NCBI GenBank assembly: GCA_024636315.1
Contig: JAGXHJ010000036.1
Location: forward strand, 1 to 64,000
Length of the DNA stretch: 64,000 nt
Direction of reading: 5' to 3'
From: Methylophaga sp.
GTDB lineage: Bacteria > Pseudomonadota > Gammaproteobacteria > Nitrosococcales > Methylophagaceae
Made by a program: the position numbers and the translations under genes. Within the stretch, counting starts at the first letter, position 1. Every line of letters begins with the position of its first letter. Under the pieces are notes generated by a model, which worked only from the letters and a program-made list of their open reading frames with translations, did no database searches and was not told the DNA's origin. Of this stretch, positions 9,587 to 19,548 are shown piece by piece.

Positions 9587-10762
9587 ATGCAAGCTGTCAC
9601 CATATTAGGCTCAACAGGGTCAATCGGCGTTAGCACCTTGGATGTCTTGTCTCAGCATCCTGATAAATATTGGCTTTATGCACTTACGGCGAACCGGTCA
9701 GTAGAAAGACTATTTGAACAATGCCAATGTTTTAACCCTGAAATTGCCGTAATGTTGGATGAACATGCTGCATTACAGTTAGCTGAAAAATTAAAATCTA
9801 TCGGCAGTAAGACGCAGGTTATGTCAGGTTTAGATGCCTTATCGACCGTCGCCGAGAGTGAACATACAGATTATGTTGTTGCTGCAATTGTAGGCGCCGC
9901 AGGTTTGTTACCAACGCTTGCCGCCGCGCGTGCTGGTAAACATATTATGTTGGCGAATAAAGAGGCCTTAGTGATGAGCGGTGGTCTGTTCATGCGCGAA
10001 GTTGAAGCTAATGGTGCGACTTTATTGCCTGTAGATAGTGAACATAATGCGATTTGGCAATGTTTGCCTGTCGGTTCTAAGCAACAATATCATTATGATG
10101 GCAAAGGCGTTCGGAAAATCATTCTAACCGCATCAGGCGGTCCGTTTAGGGATTATGCTTTAGCAGATCTCGAACATGTGACCCCAGAACAAGCCGTCGC
10201 ACACCCTAATTGGTCGATGGGCCAAAAGATATCTGTCGACTCTGCAACGATGATGAACAAGGGCCTAGAGGTCATAGAAGCACATTGGTTGTTTGGTTTG
10301 CCGGCATCACAAATTGATGTGTTATTGCATCGCCAAAGTATCATTCATTCTATGGTTGATTATGTTGATGGTTCAGTATTAGCTCAGATGGGTAATCCTG
10401 ACATGAGAACGCCCATTGCGAATGCTTTGGCATGGCCCAATAGAATTGAATCAGGTGTTGAACCTTTAAATTTAGCGACGGTTGGTCGACTAGATTTTTC
10501 AGTGGCTGATCATAAACACTTTCCTTGTTTAGCGTTGGCATACCAAGCTTTAAACGCGGGTGGTACCAGCACGGCAATCTTAAATGCTGCCAATGAAGTG
10601 GCCGTTGAAGCCTTTTTACAAAGACAGATCAAGTTTACGCAAATCCCACAAATAATTGACCAAGTATTATCAAAAATAACCGCTCATGATGGTGAGACAT
10701 TAGAACAAATCTTAGCTGATGATGCCTTAGCTCGCGAACTAGCCATAGCGTTGACACAATAA
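9587..10762 (+). CDS. dxr: 1-deoxy-D-xylulose 5-phosphate reductoisomerase
   Basis: Second step of the non-mevalonate (MEP) isoprenoid pathway: NADPH-dependent conversion of DXP to MEP. Length 391 aa. The N-terminal NADPH-binding [14 protein letters not shown], the catalytic metal-binding [13 protein letters not shown], the flexible-loop GGPFRDY, and [20 protein letters not shown] all match. Its Shine-Dalgarno (TTAGGAG) lies inside the end of cdsA, so the two genes are coupled. rseP starts 1 bp after its stop. Confidence 0.97.
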   Translation: MQAVTILGSTGSIGVSTLDVLSQHPDKYWLYALTANRSVERLFEQCQCFNPEIAVMLDEHAALQLAEKLKSIGSKTQVMSGLDALSTVAESEHTDYVVAAIVGAAGLLPTLAAARAGKHIMLANKEALVMSGGLFMREVEANGATLLPVDSEHNAIWQCLPVGSKQQYHYDGKGVRKIILTASGGPFRDYALADLEHVTPEQAVAHPNWSMGQKISVDSATMMNKGLEVIEAHWLFGLPASQIDVLLHRQSIIHSMVDYVDGSVLAQMGNPDMRTPIANALAWPNRIESGVEPLNLATVGRLDFSVADHKHFPCLALAYQALNAGGTSTAILNAANEVAVEAFLQRQIKFTQIPQIIDQVLSKITAHDGETLEQILADDALARELAIALTQ

Positions 10763-10763
10763 T

Positions 10764-12107
10764 ATGCAGTCACTGTTATTTTTTATTTTAGCGCTAGCCA
10801 TATTAGTTGTAGTGCATGAATTTGGTCATTTTTGGGTTGCTCGACGCTGTGGCGTAAAGGTTCTTAAGTTTTCGGTAGGATTTGGCAAACCCTTATGGCA
10901 AAAACAAGGTAAAGATGGCACTGAATATATTTTAGCGGCTATTCCCTTAGGGGGCTTTGTTAAGATGCTTGATGAGCGCGAAGGTGATGTCGCAGCTGAA
11001 GATCTAGACAAAACGTTTAATCGCAAGCCTCTACGCTCACGTGTTGCCATTGTAGCTGCCGGGCCTATTGCAAATTTGTTGTTTGCGGTTTTAGCTTACT
11101 GGATCATTTTTATTGTCGGGATTCCTGGCCTACGTTCAATTATTGATGAAGTAGTACCTGAATCCCCTGCTGCTTATGCGCAATTAATCGGAGGCGATGA
11201 AATTCTGCGTGTTGATGGTCGTGATACACCGACATGGTATGCCGTGCATAAAGCCATGGCTCACATCGCAGAAAGTGGTGGCATGGCTGAGTTAATCGTA
11301 AATACTGGTGGCATTGAACTCTCACGTTCAATGGACATACCAAAGTGGCAGTTTGATCCTGCGGCACCAGAGTCACTAATACAGGTGTTAGGAATCAGCC
11401 CGATTAACATCGCTTTAAAACCCGTTCTAGGTTCTATTATAGATGGCGGAGCAGCTGATAGTGCTGGTTTACAAGTCGGTGACGAATTGATATCGGCAAA
11501 TGGTGTGCTTATAGATAGTTGGTCAGGTTGGGTAACACTGATCAGAGCTAACCCTGATAATGACCTAACAGTTAAGATTAAACGATCTGAGCAAAATATC
11601 AGTGTGATTTTAACGCCGCAACGAACAGAAGATAATGTAGGGAAAATTGGCGCGGGCGTTGATGTTAGTCGTACCTCTATGCCTGCTGATTTAGAAGCAG
11701 AATTACGATATTCACCCTTATCGGCATTAGGTCAAGCTGTACTTGAGACTTGGCAGTTTTCGAGTTCGACAGTCAAAAGTCTCGGCGGAATGTTGTTAGG
11801 AACAGTGTCGAGTAAAAATATCGGTGGCCCAATTACTATCGCGCAATATGCCGGTGCTTCAGCAGAACGAGGCGTAATGTCATTCATCAGCTTTTTAGCA
11901 ATGATTAGCATTAGCTTAGGAATATTAAATTTGTTGCCGATTCCTGTCTTAGATGGCGGTCATTTAGCGATGTATTTTGTGGAATGGTTGCGTGGTTCAC
12001 CGTTATCAGAACAGGCCCAATTACAAGGGCAAAAGGTCGGTATCGTATTACTTTTGATGCTAATGTTTCTAGCCTTTTTCAATGACTTATCAAGACTGTT
12101 TGGATAA
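10764..12107 (+). CDS. rseP: Site-2 intramembrane metalloprotease RseP
   Basis: Zinc protease of the inner membrane that completes cleavage of the anti-sigma factor RseA in the sigma-E envelope stress response. Length 447 aa. The zinc motif HEFGH is at residues 18-22 in the first membrane helix, two tandem PDZ domains occupy the periplasmic middle, and the third zinc ligand lies in LDGGH at 396-400. The C-terminus ends in a final membrane helix. It lies directly upstream of bamA, whose product it indirectly monitors. Confidence 0.96.
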   Translation: MQSLLFFILALAILVVVHEFGHFWVARRCGVKVLKFSVGFGKPLWQKQGKDGTEYILAAIPLGGFVKMLDEREGDVAAEDLDKTFNRKPLRSRVAIVAAGPIANLLFAVLAYWIIFIVGIPGLRSIIDEVVPESPAAYAQLIGGDEILRVDGRDTPTWYAVHKAMAHIAESGGMAELIVNTGGIELSRSMDIPKWQFDPAAPESLIQVLGISPINIALKPVLGSIIDGGAADSAGLQVGDELISANGVLIDSWSGWVTLIRANPDNDLTVKIKRSEQNISVILTPQRTEDNVGKIGAGVDVSRTSMPADLEAELRYSPLSALGQAVLETWQFSSSTVKSLGGMLLGTVSSKNIGGPITIAQYAGASAERGVMSFISFLAMISISLGILNLLPIPVLDGGHLAMYFVEWLRGSPLSEQAQLQGQKVGIVLLLMLMFLAFFNDLSRLFG

Positions 12108-12161
12108 TGGAGCAAATTACGGTTACACTAGCGTTTTTTCGTCCGTAAAAATTTAATAATA

Positions 12162-14480
12162 ATGACAAAAATACTTCAGATAATTGCATTACTGTTACTC
12201 ACCAACATAGCTTTGGCAGAGTCTTTTACAATAAAAGATATTCGGGTTGAGGGATTACAGCGCATCTCGGCGGGTACTGTCTTTAACTTTTTAACGGTAA
12301 AAGTTGGCGACGAAATGACAGATAAGGATGCAAAAAGCATTATTCGTGCGCTATTTAAATCGAAATATTTCAATGACGTTGAAGTGGAACAACAAGATGG
12401 CGTATTAGTCATTAAAGTGAGTGAGCGACCGGCTATATCGAGTATTGAGTTTGTTGGTAATAAAGATCTTGATAGTAAAGAACTATTAAAATCACTCAGT
12501 CAAATTGGCTTTTCTGAAGGTCAAGTATACGAAAAAGCAATGCTTGAGCGTGTAGAGCTCGAACTAGAACGCCAATATTTTAGCCGCGGCAAATACGGCG
12601 TTACGATTGAATCTGAAGTAACACCGTTATCTCGTAATCGTGTTGCCGTTCGTATTACGATGGCGGAAGGCGTAATTGCAACTATCGGCAGTATCAATAT
12701 TGTAGGTAACACCGCCTATGATGAAAAAGATTTACTCGCAGATTTTGAATCAACGACGGGTAGTTGGTTGTCTGTTTTTACTAGTGACAATCAATATTCA
12801 CGTCAAAAATTGTCAGCTGATCTGGAAACCTTGCGCTCATTTTATTTAGATCGGGGCTATGTAGATTTCACTGTAGAATCTACGCAAGTGACTATTACCG
12901 ATGATAAAAAGCACATGTTTATCACCATTAATATCTTGGAAGGCGAGCGTTATAAAATAAAAGAAGTGCGCCTTGCAGGTGATTTGATCGCGCCTGAAAA
13001 AGAATTATTTGAATTAGTAACGATTAGAAAAGATGCTGTTTTCTCACGCAAAGCAATCACCAAAACTACCGAAGCCTTAACTGGCCGTCTGGGTGATGAT
13101 GGTTATGCCTTTGCGAATGTTAATGCGGTGCCATCAATCGACCGTGATAATAAAGAGGTTTCACTGACCTTCTTTATAGACCCCGGTCGTCGCGCTTATG
13201 TCCGCAGAATTAATATTGCGGGTAATAGTAAAACACGTGATGTGGTTCTACGCCGCGAAATGCGTCAGCAAGAAGCATCATGGATCTCAACTAAAGATGT
13301 CAATCAATCTCGTGCCAGGATTCAACGCCTTGGTTATTTTGAAGATGTAAACGTTGAAACGAATCCCGTTCCAGGTACTGCAGATCAAGTCGACCTCGAT
13401 TATAATGTAACCGAGATGGCATCAGGTAGTTTGTCTGCTGGTATAGGTTTTTCACAGTCAGATGGCTTGATATTTAATGCCAATGTTACCCAAAAGAACT
13501 TTTTAGGTAGTGGTAAACATATTAACTTTGGTTTTAATAATAGTAGCATCAATACGGTTTATAGCTTTGGTTATACCAACCCGTTTGCGACAGTTGATGG
13601 CATTAGCCAAGGCTTTAATGCCTTTTATAGACAGACAGATACAACAGAAGCTAATTTAGCTCGTTACAATACCGATGTATGGGGAGGGGATATTAATTTC
13701 GGCATCCCTATTTCAGAGTCAAATCGTATTCGCTTAGCATTAGGTTACGAAAACACAACGTTAAAAATACCGGGAATAACAGATGTCGTACAAACTGCAA
13801 GTGCTTGTAAAGCAGTTGCAACAAATATTAATTCTTATTGTGACTTTGTGGCACGGGAAGGCAGTGAATTTAATACTTGGACTCTAACGTTAGGTTGGTC
13901 AAATGATACCCGTGATAATGCAACCTTGCCAACGACTGGGATGAACCAAAGTTTATCTGCTGAAGTCTCAGTTCCTATTGGCTCACTGCAATATTATAAA
14001 TTACGTTATAAAAACGATTGGTATCACCCCATCAGTGATTCTTTGACACTGGCTTTAGGCGGTAATCTTGGTTATGCCGATGGTTATGGTGATACCGAGG
14101 TATTACCATTCTTCCAAAATTTCTATGCCGGTGGTATGCGAAGTGTCCGAGGCTTCCAGTCAAATACATTAGGTATTAAAGAGAATGGACAAGCATTAGG
14201 TGGTAATTTGCTAGTAACTGGTGGTGCTGAAATTATCTTTCCTGTACCGTTCATGAAAAAAACATTAAAATCATTCCGTTTGAGCGCATTTACTGATTTT
14301 GGTAATGTCTATGACGTCAATGAAGACTTTGATGCGAGTTTATTACGTTATTCAGCAGGTCTTTCTGCCATTTGGATATCACCGTTTGGTGCGATGTCAT
14401 TCAGTGTGGCAGCACCATTTAATGAGCAACAAGGCGATACTACCGAATCCTTCCAGTTCTCGTTAGGCTCAACATTTTAG
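12162..14480 (+). CDS. bamA: Outer membrane protein assembly factor BamA
   Basis: Central Omp85-family component of the BAM complex that folds outer-membrane beta-barrels. Length 772 aa. A signal peptide (MTKILQIIALLLLTNIALA) precedes five POTRA domains up to about residue 420. Then comes the 16-strand barrel with the conserved loop-6 motif SVRGFQ near 665 and the C-terminal aromatic FQFSLGSTF. A cysteine pair in the barrel (SACKA...SYCDF) corresponds to an extracellular-loop disulphide. The partner BamB lies at 19545. Confidence 0.97.
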   Translation: MTKILQIIALLLLTNIALAESFTIKDIRVEGLQRISAGTVFNFLTVKVGDEMTDKDAKSIIRALFKSKYFNDVEVEQQDGVLVIKVSERPAISSIEFVGNKDLDSKELLKSLSQIGFSEGQVYEKAMLERVELELERQYFSRGKYGVTIESEVTPLSRNRVAVRITMAEGVIATIGSINIVGNTAYDEKDLLADFESTTGSWLSVFTSDNQYSRQKLSADLETLRSFYLDRGYVDFTVESTQVTITDDKKHMFITINILEGERYKIKEVRLAGDLIAPEKELFELVTIRKDAVFSRKAITKTTEALTGRLGDDGYAFANVNAVPSIDRDNKEVSLTFFIDPGRRAYVRRINIAGNSKTRDVVLRREMRQQEASWISTKDVNQSRARIQRLGYFEDVNVETNPVPGTADQVDLDYNVTEMASGSLSAGIGFSQSDGLIFNANVTQKNFLGSGKHINFGFNNSSINTVYSFGYTNPFATVDGISQGFNAFYRQTDTTEANLARYNTDVWGGDINFGIPISESNRIRLALGYENTTLKIPGITDVVQTASACKAVATNINSYCDFVAREGSEFNTWTLTLGWSNDTRDNATLPTTGMNQSLSAEVSVPIGSLQYYKLRYKNDWYHPISDSLTLALGGNLGYADGYGDTEVLPFFQNFYAGGMRSVRGFQSNTLGIKENGQALGGNLLVTGGAEIIFPVPFMKKTLKSFRLSAFTDFGNVYDVNEDFDASLLRYSAGLSAIWISPFGAMSFSVAAPFNEQQGDTTESFQFSLGSTF

Positions 14481-14502
14481 TTAAATTGCAATGGAGAAAA
14501 GT

Positions 14503-15009
14503 GTGAAAAAAATGAAGTTAAGTTGGTTGTTATTGGCACTTGCTTTTGTAGGTACATCAGTGAATGCAGCAGAATTGAAAATAGGTGTTGTCAATGCCGG
14601 TGCGGTCCTTGACCAGTCACCTCAAAAAACACAGGCATTATCTCGCTTAGAAAAGGAGTTTTCGGCGCGTGGTAAATCATTAGAAGCTAAGCTTAAAGGC
14701 CTTAGAGCCGACCAAGATAAATTAGCTAAAGATGGTGCGATCCTCGGTGCAGACGAACAAAAATCCAAAGAACGTAAAATCTTGTCTGACCAACGTGAAT
14801 TAAAACGCTTGCAAGACGAATATAGTGAAGATTTATCTATTCGCCGTAATGAAGAATTACGAAAATTAGAACAAAAAATCGCACAAACAATTGTTGATCT
14901 AGCTAAAAAAGAATCTTACGACTTAGTTGTTTATCAAGGTGTAATTTTTGCCAGTGATAAGGTAGACATGACGGCCAAAGTATTAGAATTACTTAAAGCT
15001 CAAAAGTAG
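14503..15009 (+). CDS. skp: Periplasmic chaperone Skp (OmpH family)
   Basis: Holds unfolded outer-membrane proteins in the periplasm for BamA. I prefer the GTG at 14503 because GGAGAAA (14493-14499) sits at the right distance upstream; the in-frame ATG at 14491 lies ahead of that site. This gives 168 aa. A signal peptide ends at SVNA|AELKIG, and a long charged helical region forms the coiled-coil tentacles of the trimer. The gene lies 22 bp after bamA in the conserved bamA-skp-lpxD order. Confidence 0.93.
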   Translation: MKKMKLSWLLLALAFVGTSVNAAELKIGVVNAGAVLDQSPQKTQALSRLEKEFSARGKSLEAKLKGLRADQDKLAKDGAILGADEQKSKERKILSDQRELKRLQDEYSEDLSIRRNEELRKLEQKIAQTIVDLAKKESYDLVVYQGVIFASDKVDMTAKVLELLKAQK

Positions 15010-15021
15010 ACAGGTTATATA

Positions 15022-16035
15022 GTGGCTTGGACGCTAGCTGAAATAGCTAAACATATTGATGGCGTTGTGCTTGGAGATGCATCATTTCAAGTTGATAGCT
15101 TCGCTACATTAAAGCATGCCTCTAAAGATCAAATTAGCTTTTTATCGAATTTAAAATATAAAAAGTTTTTAGCGACGAGTTCAGCTGGTGCAATTATTGT
15201 ATCAGCTGAAGCGGCTTCATTGGCGCCCAATAATGCGATAGTCGTTGATGATCCTTACGTGGCCTATGCCAAGGCCGCCCGATTATTAAATCCTGTAAGA
15301 TTCTATAATCCCGGTATTGCAGCTAGTGCAGTAATAAGTGCTGGCGCAGTTATACATGAGAGTGCTTCGATAGCCGCTCAGGTGGTCATTGAATCAGGTG
15401 TTGAAATCGCCGCGAACGTCGTAATCGGCCCTAACTGTGTGATTTTAGCCGGTGTTAAAGTCGGGACAGGGTCAAGGCTAACGGCCAATATCACCTTATG
15501 TGAAGGTGTTCAAATTGGTGCGCGTTGTATAATCCATCCTGGCGTAGTTATTGGTGCAGATGGCTTTGGTATTGCTAATGATAAAGGAACATGGATCAAA
15601 GTTCCTCAAATTGGCAGTGTTATAATCGGTGATGATGTCGAAATCGGTGCGAATACTACAATAGATCGTGGTGCCATAGAGGATACGATTATTGGCCAAG
15701 GTGTGAAATTAGATAATCAAATCCAAATTGGACACAATACGATTATCGGTGATCATACTGTGATAGCTGGCTGTGTGGGCATCGCAGGTAGCACTACAAT
15801 CGGCAGTAATTGTGTAATTGGCGGGGGTGTCGGTATTGGCGGCCATATTTCTATTGCTGATGGCGTGATATTGACAGGAATGACCATGGTTACTAAGTCA
15901 ATTAATAGCTCTGGAGTGTATTCTTCAGGTATCCCTGCTGAGCCTACAGCACAGTGGCATAAAAATGTAATACGCTATCGACAAATGGATAAATTAGTCA
16001 CACGGGTTAACGAATTAGAAAAAAAATTAATATAG
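15022..16035 (+). CDS. lpxD: UDP-3-O-(3-hydroxyacyl)glucosamine N-acyltransferase
   Basis: Third enzyme of lipid A synthesis; adds an N-linked 3-hydroxyacyl chain from ACP. Length 337 aa with a GTG start. The N-terminal uridine-binding domain ([27 protein letters not shown]) leads into a left-handed parallel beta-helix of hexapeptide repeats. The catalytic His is in [11 protein letters not shown], followed by a C-terminal helix. It starts 12 bp after skp in the bamA-skp-lpxD-fabZ-lpxA order. Confidence 0.95.
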   Translation: MAWTLAEIAKHIDGVVLGDASFQVDSFATLKHASKDQISFLSNLKYKKFLATSSAGAIIVSAEAASLAPNNAIVVDDPYVAYAKAARLLNPVRFYNPGIAASAVISAGAVIHESASIAAQVVIESGVEIAANVVIGPNCVILAGVKVGTGSRLTANITLCEGVQIGARCIIHPGVVIGADGFGIANDKGTWIKVPQIGSVIIGDDVEIGANTTIDRGAIEDTIIGQGVKLDNQIQIGHNTIIGDHTVIAGCVGIAGSTTIGSNCVIGGGVGIGGHISIADGVILTGMTMVTKSINSSGVYSSGIPAEPTAQWHKNVIRYRQMDKLVTRVNELEKKLI

Positions 16036-16122
16036 ATTTACCCTGATTGACGTATTTACTACTGCTAAGCTAAAAATAGACATAAGATTAATCTAATTAA
16101 CAAAACGTTAAGGATCAAAGCA

Positions 16123-16572
16123 TTGAACACTATCGATATACATGAAATACAGCGGTTGTTACCTCATCGGTATCCATTTTTATTAGTCGATCGTGTTATT
16201 GAATATACGCCAGGCGAACATTTAGTCGCGATTAAGAATATTACATTTAATGAGCCACAATTTACGGGTCACTTCCCTCAAAGAGTAATTATGCCCGGTG
16301 TATTAATACTTGAGGCCTTGGCTCAAGCGACTGGATTATTAGCATTTAAAACGGCTGATGATGTACAGTCTGATAATGCACTTTACTACCTTGCAGGTAT
16401 TGATAATGCACGATTTAAAAAACCTGTCGAACCTGGCGATCAGCTAAGATTAGAAGTTAAATTAGTTAAAAATAAACGTAATTTTTGGAAATTCAGTGCT
16501 GAAGCGTCCGTTGACGGTGAAACAGTCGTTACTGCAGATATTATGTGTGTTCATCAAGAAATGCCTAAATGA
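16123..16572 (+). CDS. fabZ: 3-hydroxyacyl-[ACP] dehydratase FabZ
   Basis: Dehydrates 3-hydroxyacyl-ACP in fatty-acid elongation and draws on the same 3-hydroxyacyl pool as LpxA and LpxD. Length 149 aa, hot-dog fold. The hallmarks [14 protein letters not shown] and [20 protein letters not shown] carry the catalytic His and Glu. The start is TTG (16123), preceded by AAGGAT; a TTG start is also found in E. coli fabZ and may keep expression low. It overlaps lpxA by 4 bp (ATGA). Confidence 0.96.
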   Translation: MNTIDIHEIQRLLPHRYPFLLVDRVIEYTPGEHLVAIKNITFNEPQFTGHFPQRVIMPGVLILEALAQATGLLAFKTADDVQSDNALYYLAGIDNARFKKPVEPGDQLRLEVKLVKNKRNFWKFSAEASVDGETVVTADIMCVHQEMPK

Positions 16573-17339
16573 TCCACAAAACAGCAATCATTGACCCTTC
16601 AGCGACCATTGCCGATAACGTAAGTATCGGTGCCTATTCAATTATTGGTGCTAACGTTGAAATTGGTGCTAATTGTGAAATCGGCCCTCATGTTGTGATT
16701 AATGGACCGACAAAAATTGGTACACGTAATAAAATATACCAATTTTCATCAATCGGTGAAGATCCACAAGATAAAAAATATGCTGGTGAAGCCACATTAT
16801 TAGAAATTGGTGATAACAACCTTATACGCGAATGTGTGACTATAAATCGCGGCACAGTGCAGGGCGGCGGCACTACTAAGATCGGTAGCAATAATTGGAT
16901 CATGGCATATGTTCATATAGCTCATGACTGTATTTTAGGTAACGATAATATTATTGCTAACAATACATCATTAGCAGGTCACGTTAGCATTGATGATTTT
17001 GTTATCTTAGGTGGCTTCAGTCTAGTCAGCCAGTTTAATAAAATTGGCTCATATGCGTTCAGCGCTATGGGTAGTGTGATCTCGCGTAACATACCACCCT
17101 ATGTATTAGTTTCTGGGCATATGGCAAAACCAATTGGCGTTAATGTCGAAGGTTTGCGTCGTCGACAGTTTTCCGATGAGCAAATAAAAAATATTAAACA
17201 AGCTTATAAATTGGTCTATCGCTCAGGATTACGCATAGAAGAAGCTGAATTGAAACTTGAACAACTAAGTCAAAAGCAGCCTGAATTAGCCATTCTATGT
17301 ACCTTTTTAAACACGCAACACGGCGGGATTATCCGCTAA
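16569..17339 (+). CDS. lpxA: UDP-N-acetylglucosamine O-acyltransferase
   Basis: First step of lipid A synthesis: transfers 3-hydroxyacyl from ACP to UDP-GlcNAc. Length 256 aa. The hexapeptide-repeat beta-helix ([21 protein letters not shown]) fills the first two thirds. The catalytic His is H119 in HIAHDC, and the C-terminal helical region starts near [15 protein letters not shown]. The ATG overlaps the fabZ stop. In most relatives lpxB follows directly; here the run ends and amtB comes in from the opposite strand. Confidence 0.96.
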   Translation: MIHKTAIIDPSATIADNVSIGAYSIIGANVEIGANCEIGPHVVINGPTKIGTRNKIYQFSSIGEDPQDKKYAGEATLLEIGDNNLIRECVTINRGTVQGGGTTKIGSNNWIMAYVHIAHDCILGNDNIIANNTSLAGHVSIDDFVILGGFSLVSQFNKIGSYAFSAMGSVISRNIPPYVLVSGHMAKPIGVNVEGLRRRQFSDEQIKNIKQAYKLVYRSGLRIEEAELKLEQLSQKQPELAILCTFLNTQHGGIIR

Positions 17340-17427
17340 TGTTGTTACTGAAATCTTTAAAATAAGATCTCTTATCGAAATTCTCTCTCCATCAAATAGC
17401 TTCATACTATAAACCAATGGGATTTTT

Positions 17428-17453
17428 GATTAAATACGTCCATGTATTTAATC
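17428..17453. terminator. Inverted repeat between convergent lpxA and amtB
   Basis: GATTAAATAC and GTATTTAATC form a perfect 10 bp stem with a 6-base loop, placed 88 bp after lpxA and 11 bp after the amtB stop. It has no clean T-run on either strand, so a shared bidirectional terminator is likely from its position but not certain. Confidence 0.5.
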
Positions 17454-17464
17454 GAACTTTTGAG

Positions 17465-18649
17465 TTAATCGTTAGCGGGAGTAGAGCTAATCTTATGTAT
17501 GCTTAAATCTGCGCCATCATATTCTTCTTCTTGGGACAAGCGTAAACCCATTACCTTTTTAAGTATTCCATAGACAAGATAACCACCGAAGAATGCGATA
17601 CTGATGCCTAAGGCTGTACCGATTAGTTGTGAAGTCAGGCTTACACCACCTAGGCCGCCCAAGGCTAGTTGTCCAAATATTCCAGCAGCTACGCCTCCCC
17701 AAAGACCACAGATACCATGTAAAGGCCAAACACCTAGTACATCATCTATTTTCCACTTGTTCTGGGTCAACGTGAATGCATATACAAACAAACCACCTGC
17801 GATACCACCGGTCAATAGCGCACCAAGAGGATGCATAATGTCTGAACCCGCACAAATGGCGACTAAGCCAGCTAGTGGACCGTTGTGTACAAAACCAGGA
17901 TCATTTCGACCGACTAAGCAAGCGACTAATGTGCCACCCACCATAGCCATTAGGGAATTAACCGCTACGAGACCACTAATACCGCCCACTTCTTGGGCTG
18001 ACATTACATTAAATCCAAACCAGCCTACAGTTAGTATCCATGCTCCTAAGGCTAGAAAAGGGATGTTAGAGGGCGGATGTGCGTATACCTCTCCTTTTTT
18101 ACCATACCGACCATGACGTGGTCCTAAATGTAAAACTGCGGCTAACGCTATCCAACCGCCAACAGCGTGAACGACAACTGAACCCGCAAAATCATGAAAA
18201 CTAGCTCCATAAGTACTTTCCAGCCAAGTTTGGATACCAAACATATTATTCCAGCTTATCCCCTCAAATAATGGATATATAAAACCAGCTAACATGAAGG
18301 TTGCAATAAGCTGTGGATTAAACTTAGCTCGCTCGGCAATGCCGCCAGAGACGATTGCAGGAATAGCCGCAGCAAAAGTGAGTAAGAAAAAGAATTTCAC
18401 TAACTCGTAACCGTTACTGTCTACTAAAGTTGGCGCGGCTTGAAAGAAATCTACACCATAAGCGATGCTATAACCGATAAAAAAATAGGCAATCGTTGAA
18501 ATCGCAAAATCCATAATGATTTTTACTAAAGCATTAACTTGGTTTTTTTTACGGACTGTTCCGACTTCTAAAAAAGCAAATCCAGCATGCATAGCAAGCA
18601 CCATTATAGCGCCGAGTAAAATAAACAGAACATCAGTAGCATTATGCAC
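17465..18649 (-). CDS. amtB: Ammonium transporter (Amt/MEP/Rh family)
   Basis: Inner-membrane trimeric channel for ammonium uptake. Length 394 aa with eleven hydrophobic segments and no cleaved signal peptide; the protein opens directly in the first helix. D153 and H161 in DFAGSVVVHAVGGW and H311 in PLHGICGLWGG correspond to the conserved Asp and the pore twin-His pair. No glnK lies next to it. Upstream there is a sigma-54 promoter with two NtrC-like sites, so expression should rise under nitrogen limitation. Confidence 0.95.
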   Translation of the reverse strand: MHNATDVLFILLGAIMVLAMHAGFAFLEVGTVRKKNQVNALVKIIMDFAISTIAYFFIGYSIAYGVDFFQAAPTLVDSNGYELVKFFFLLTFAAAIPAIVSGGIAERAKFNPQLIATFMLAGFIYPLFEGISWNNMFGIQTWLESTYGASFHDFAGSVVVHAVGGWIALAAVLHLGPRHGRYGKKGEVYAHPPSNIPFLALGAWILTVGWFGFNVMSAQEVGGISGLVAVNSLMAMVGGTLVACLVGRNDPGFVHNGPLAGLVAICAGSDIMHPLGALLTGGIAGGLFVYAFTLTQNKWKIDDVLGVWPLHGICGLWGGVAAGIFGQLALGGLGGVSLTSQLIGTALGISIAFFGGYLVYGILKKVMGLRLSQEEEYDGADLSIHKISSTPAND

Positions 18650-18689
18650 TGTGATTTCCTTTACAATTGAGAAAAATGGTCACATCTAA

Positions 18690-18705
18690 AGCAATTATTG
18701 CACCA
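18690..18705 (-). promoter_or_regulatory. Sigma-54 promoter of amtB
   Basis: Read on the minus strand, TGGTGCAATAATTGCT has the -24 GG and -12 GC separated by exactly 10 bases, matching the RpoN consensus TGGCAC-N5-TTGCW except for two bases in the -24 box. The predicted transcription start, near 18679, leaves a 30-base leader before amtB. Confidence 0.75.
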
Positions 18706-18769
18706 AAATAGACATAATCAAGGAATACAATAACTTAACAATGACCGCATTAACGTAACGATCACTTTG

Positions 18770-18786
18770 TGAGCAATTATGGTGCG
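18770..18786. promoter_or_regulatory. NtrC-like binding site 1 (proximal)
   Basis: TGAGCAATTATGGTGCG keeps the right half TGGTGC of the NtrC consensus TGCACC-N5-GGTGCA. The left half is degenerate. Its centre is about 99 bp upstream of the predicted amtB start, a normal enhancer distance. Confidence 0.5.
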
Positions 18787-18799
18787 AAAGTTTATATCG

Positions 18800-18816
18800 T
18801 GCAATATATTGGTGCA
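18800..18816. promoter_or_regulatory. NtrC-like binding site 2 (distal)
   Basis: TGCAATATATTGGTGCA keeps both outer TGCA arms and a full TGGTGCA half-site. Its centre lies 30 bp, about three helical turns, from site 1. That resembles the paired NtrC enhancer of glnA and would allow cooperative binding upstream of the sigma-54 amtB promoter. Confidence 0.6.
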
Positions 18817-18912
18817 CGTAAATGTCTTGTCCACTTTCACCGTAGATCAACGTATAATTATAGGTTGTATAAAATTAATAATTTGCCATAGCGGCAACCG
18901 AGGATTGAATAG

Positions 18913-19548
18913 ATGGATATTTACGCTTCAGATGATGAAAAAGGCGAAGAAATAAAACAGTGGTGGCGAGATAATGGTCGCTCTGTAATTATCGGAATCG
19001 TATTTGGTGCCACACTACTCTTTTCTGGTCGCTATTGGCTTAATTACCAGACAACCTTGGCTGAACAAGCATCGTCAACCTATCAACAATTAGCGACCTT
19101 ACTAACTGAAGATAAAAAAGTGGAAGCAGACGAAAAAACGCAGCTACTTTTAGGCGAATTTTCATCAACACCTTATGCTGTTTTTGCCGCTTTGGATATG
19201 GCTAAAAAATCAGTTGAACTTAATGATAGTGAAACTGCCAAAACTTATCTGCAATGGGTAATTGACCATGCTGATTTAACAGGGCATAAAGCATTAGCAC
19301 AGTTACGACTTAGCAAATTATTATTATTAGAATCAAAGTTTGATCTAGCATTAGCGTTGGTTACGCAACCTACATCAGTTAGCTTCGCATCTCTGTTTTC
19401 TGAGCTACAAGGCGATATTCTAGTTGCGCAAGGCAAAGATAGCGAGGCAAGGTCAGCATATCAAACTGCGATGATGACTTTAGGCCAAGGTCAGCCACGC
19501 CAGAGCATAATACAACTCAAACTTGATGATGTGGCGATACCTCAATGA
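18913..19548 (+). CDS. yfgM: YfgM-type ancillary periplasmic chaperone (TPR protein)
   Basis: Inner-membrane anchored, periplasm-facing TPR protein; in E. coli it associates with SecYEG and PpiD. Length 211 aa. A charged N-terminus (DDEKGEEIKQWWRDNGRS) is followed by one membrane helix (VIIGIVFGATLLFSGRYW, about 29-46) and TPR-like helices. A TATAAT at 18853-18858 may be its -10 element, though no good -35 was found. It overlaps bamB by 4 bp. The usual upstream gene hisS is absent here. Confidence 0.88.
   Translation: MDIYASDDEKGEEIKQWWRDNGRSVIIGIVFGATLLFSGRYWLNYQTTLAEQASSTYQQLATLLTEDKKVEADEKTQLLLGEFSSTPYAVFAALDMAKKSVELNDSETAKTYLQWVIDHADLTGHKALAQLRLSKLLLLESKFDLALALVTQPTSVSFASLFSELQGDILVAQGKDSEARSAYQTAMMTLGQGQPRQSIIQLKLDDVAIPQ

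Noticed and set aside
17604..18116. 170-codon open frame antisense to amtB
   Set aside because: It is Pro/Thr-rich shadow sequence fully inside amtB with no ribosome site or family match.
18699..18715. Third NtrC site TGCACC at 18699
   Set aside because: These bases belong to the -24 element of the sigma-54 promoter on the minus strand, which explains them better.
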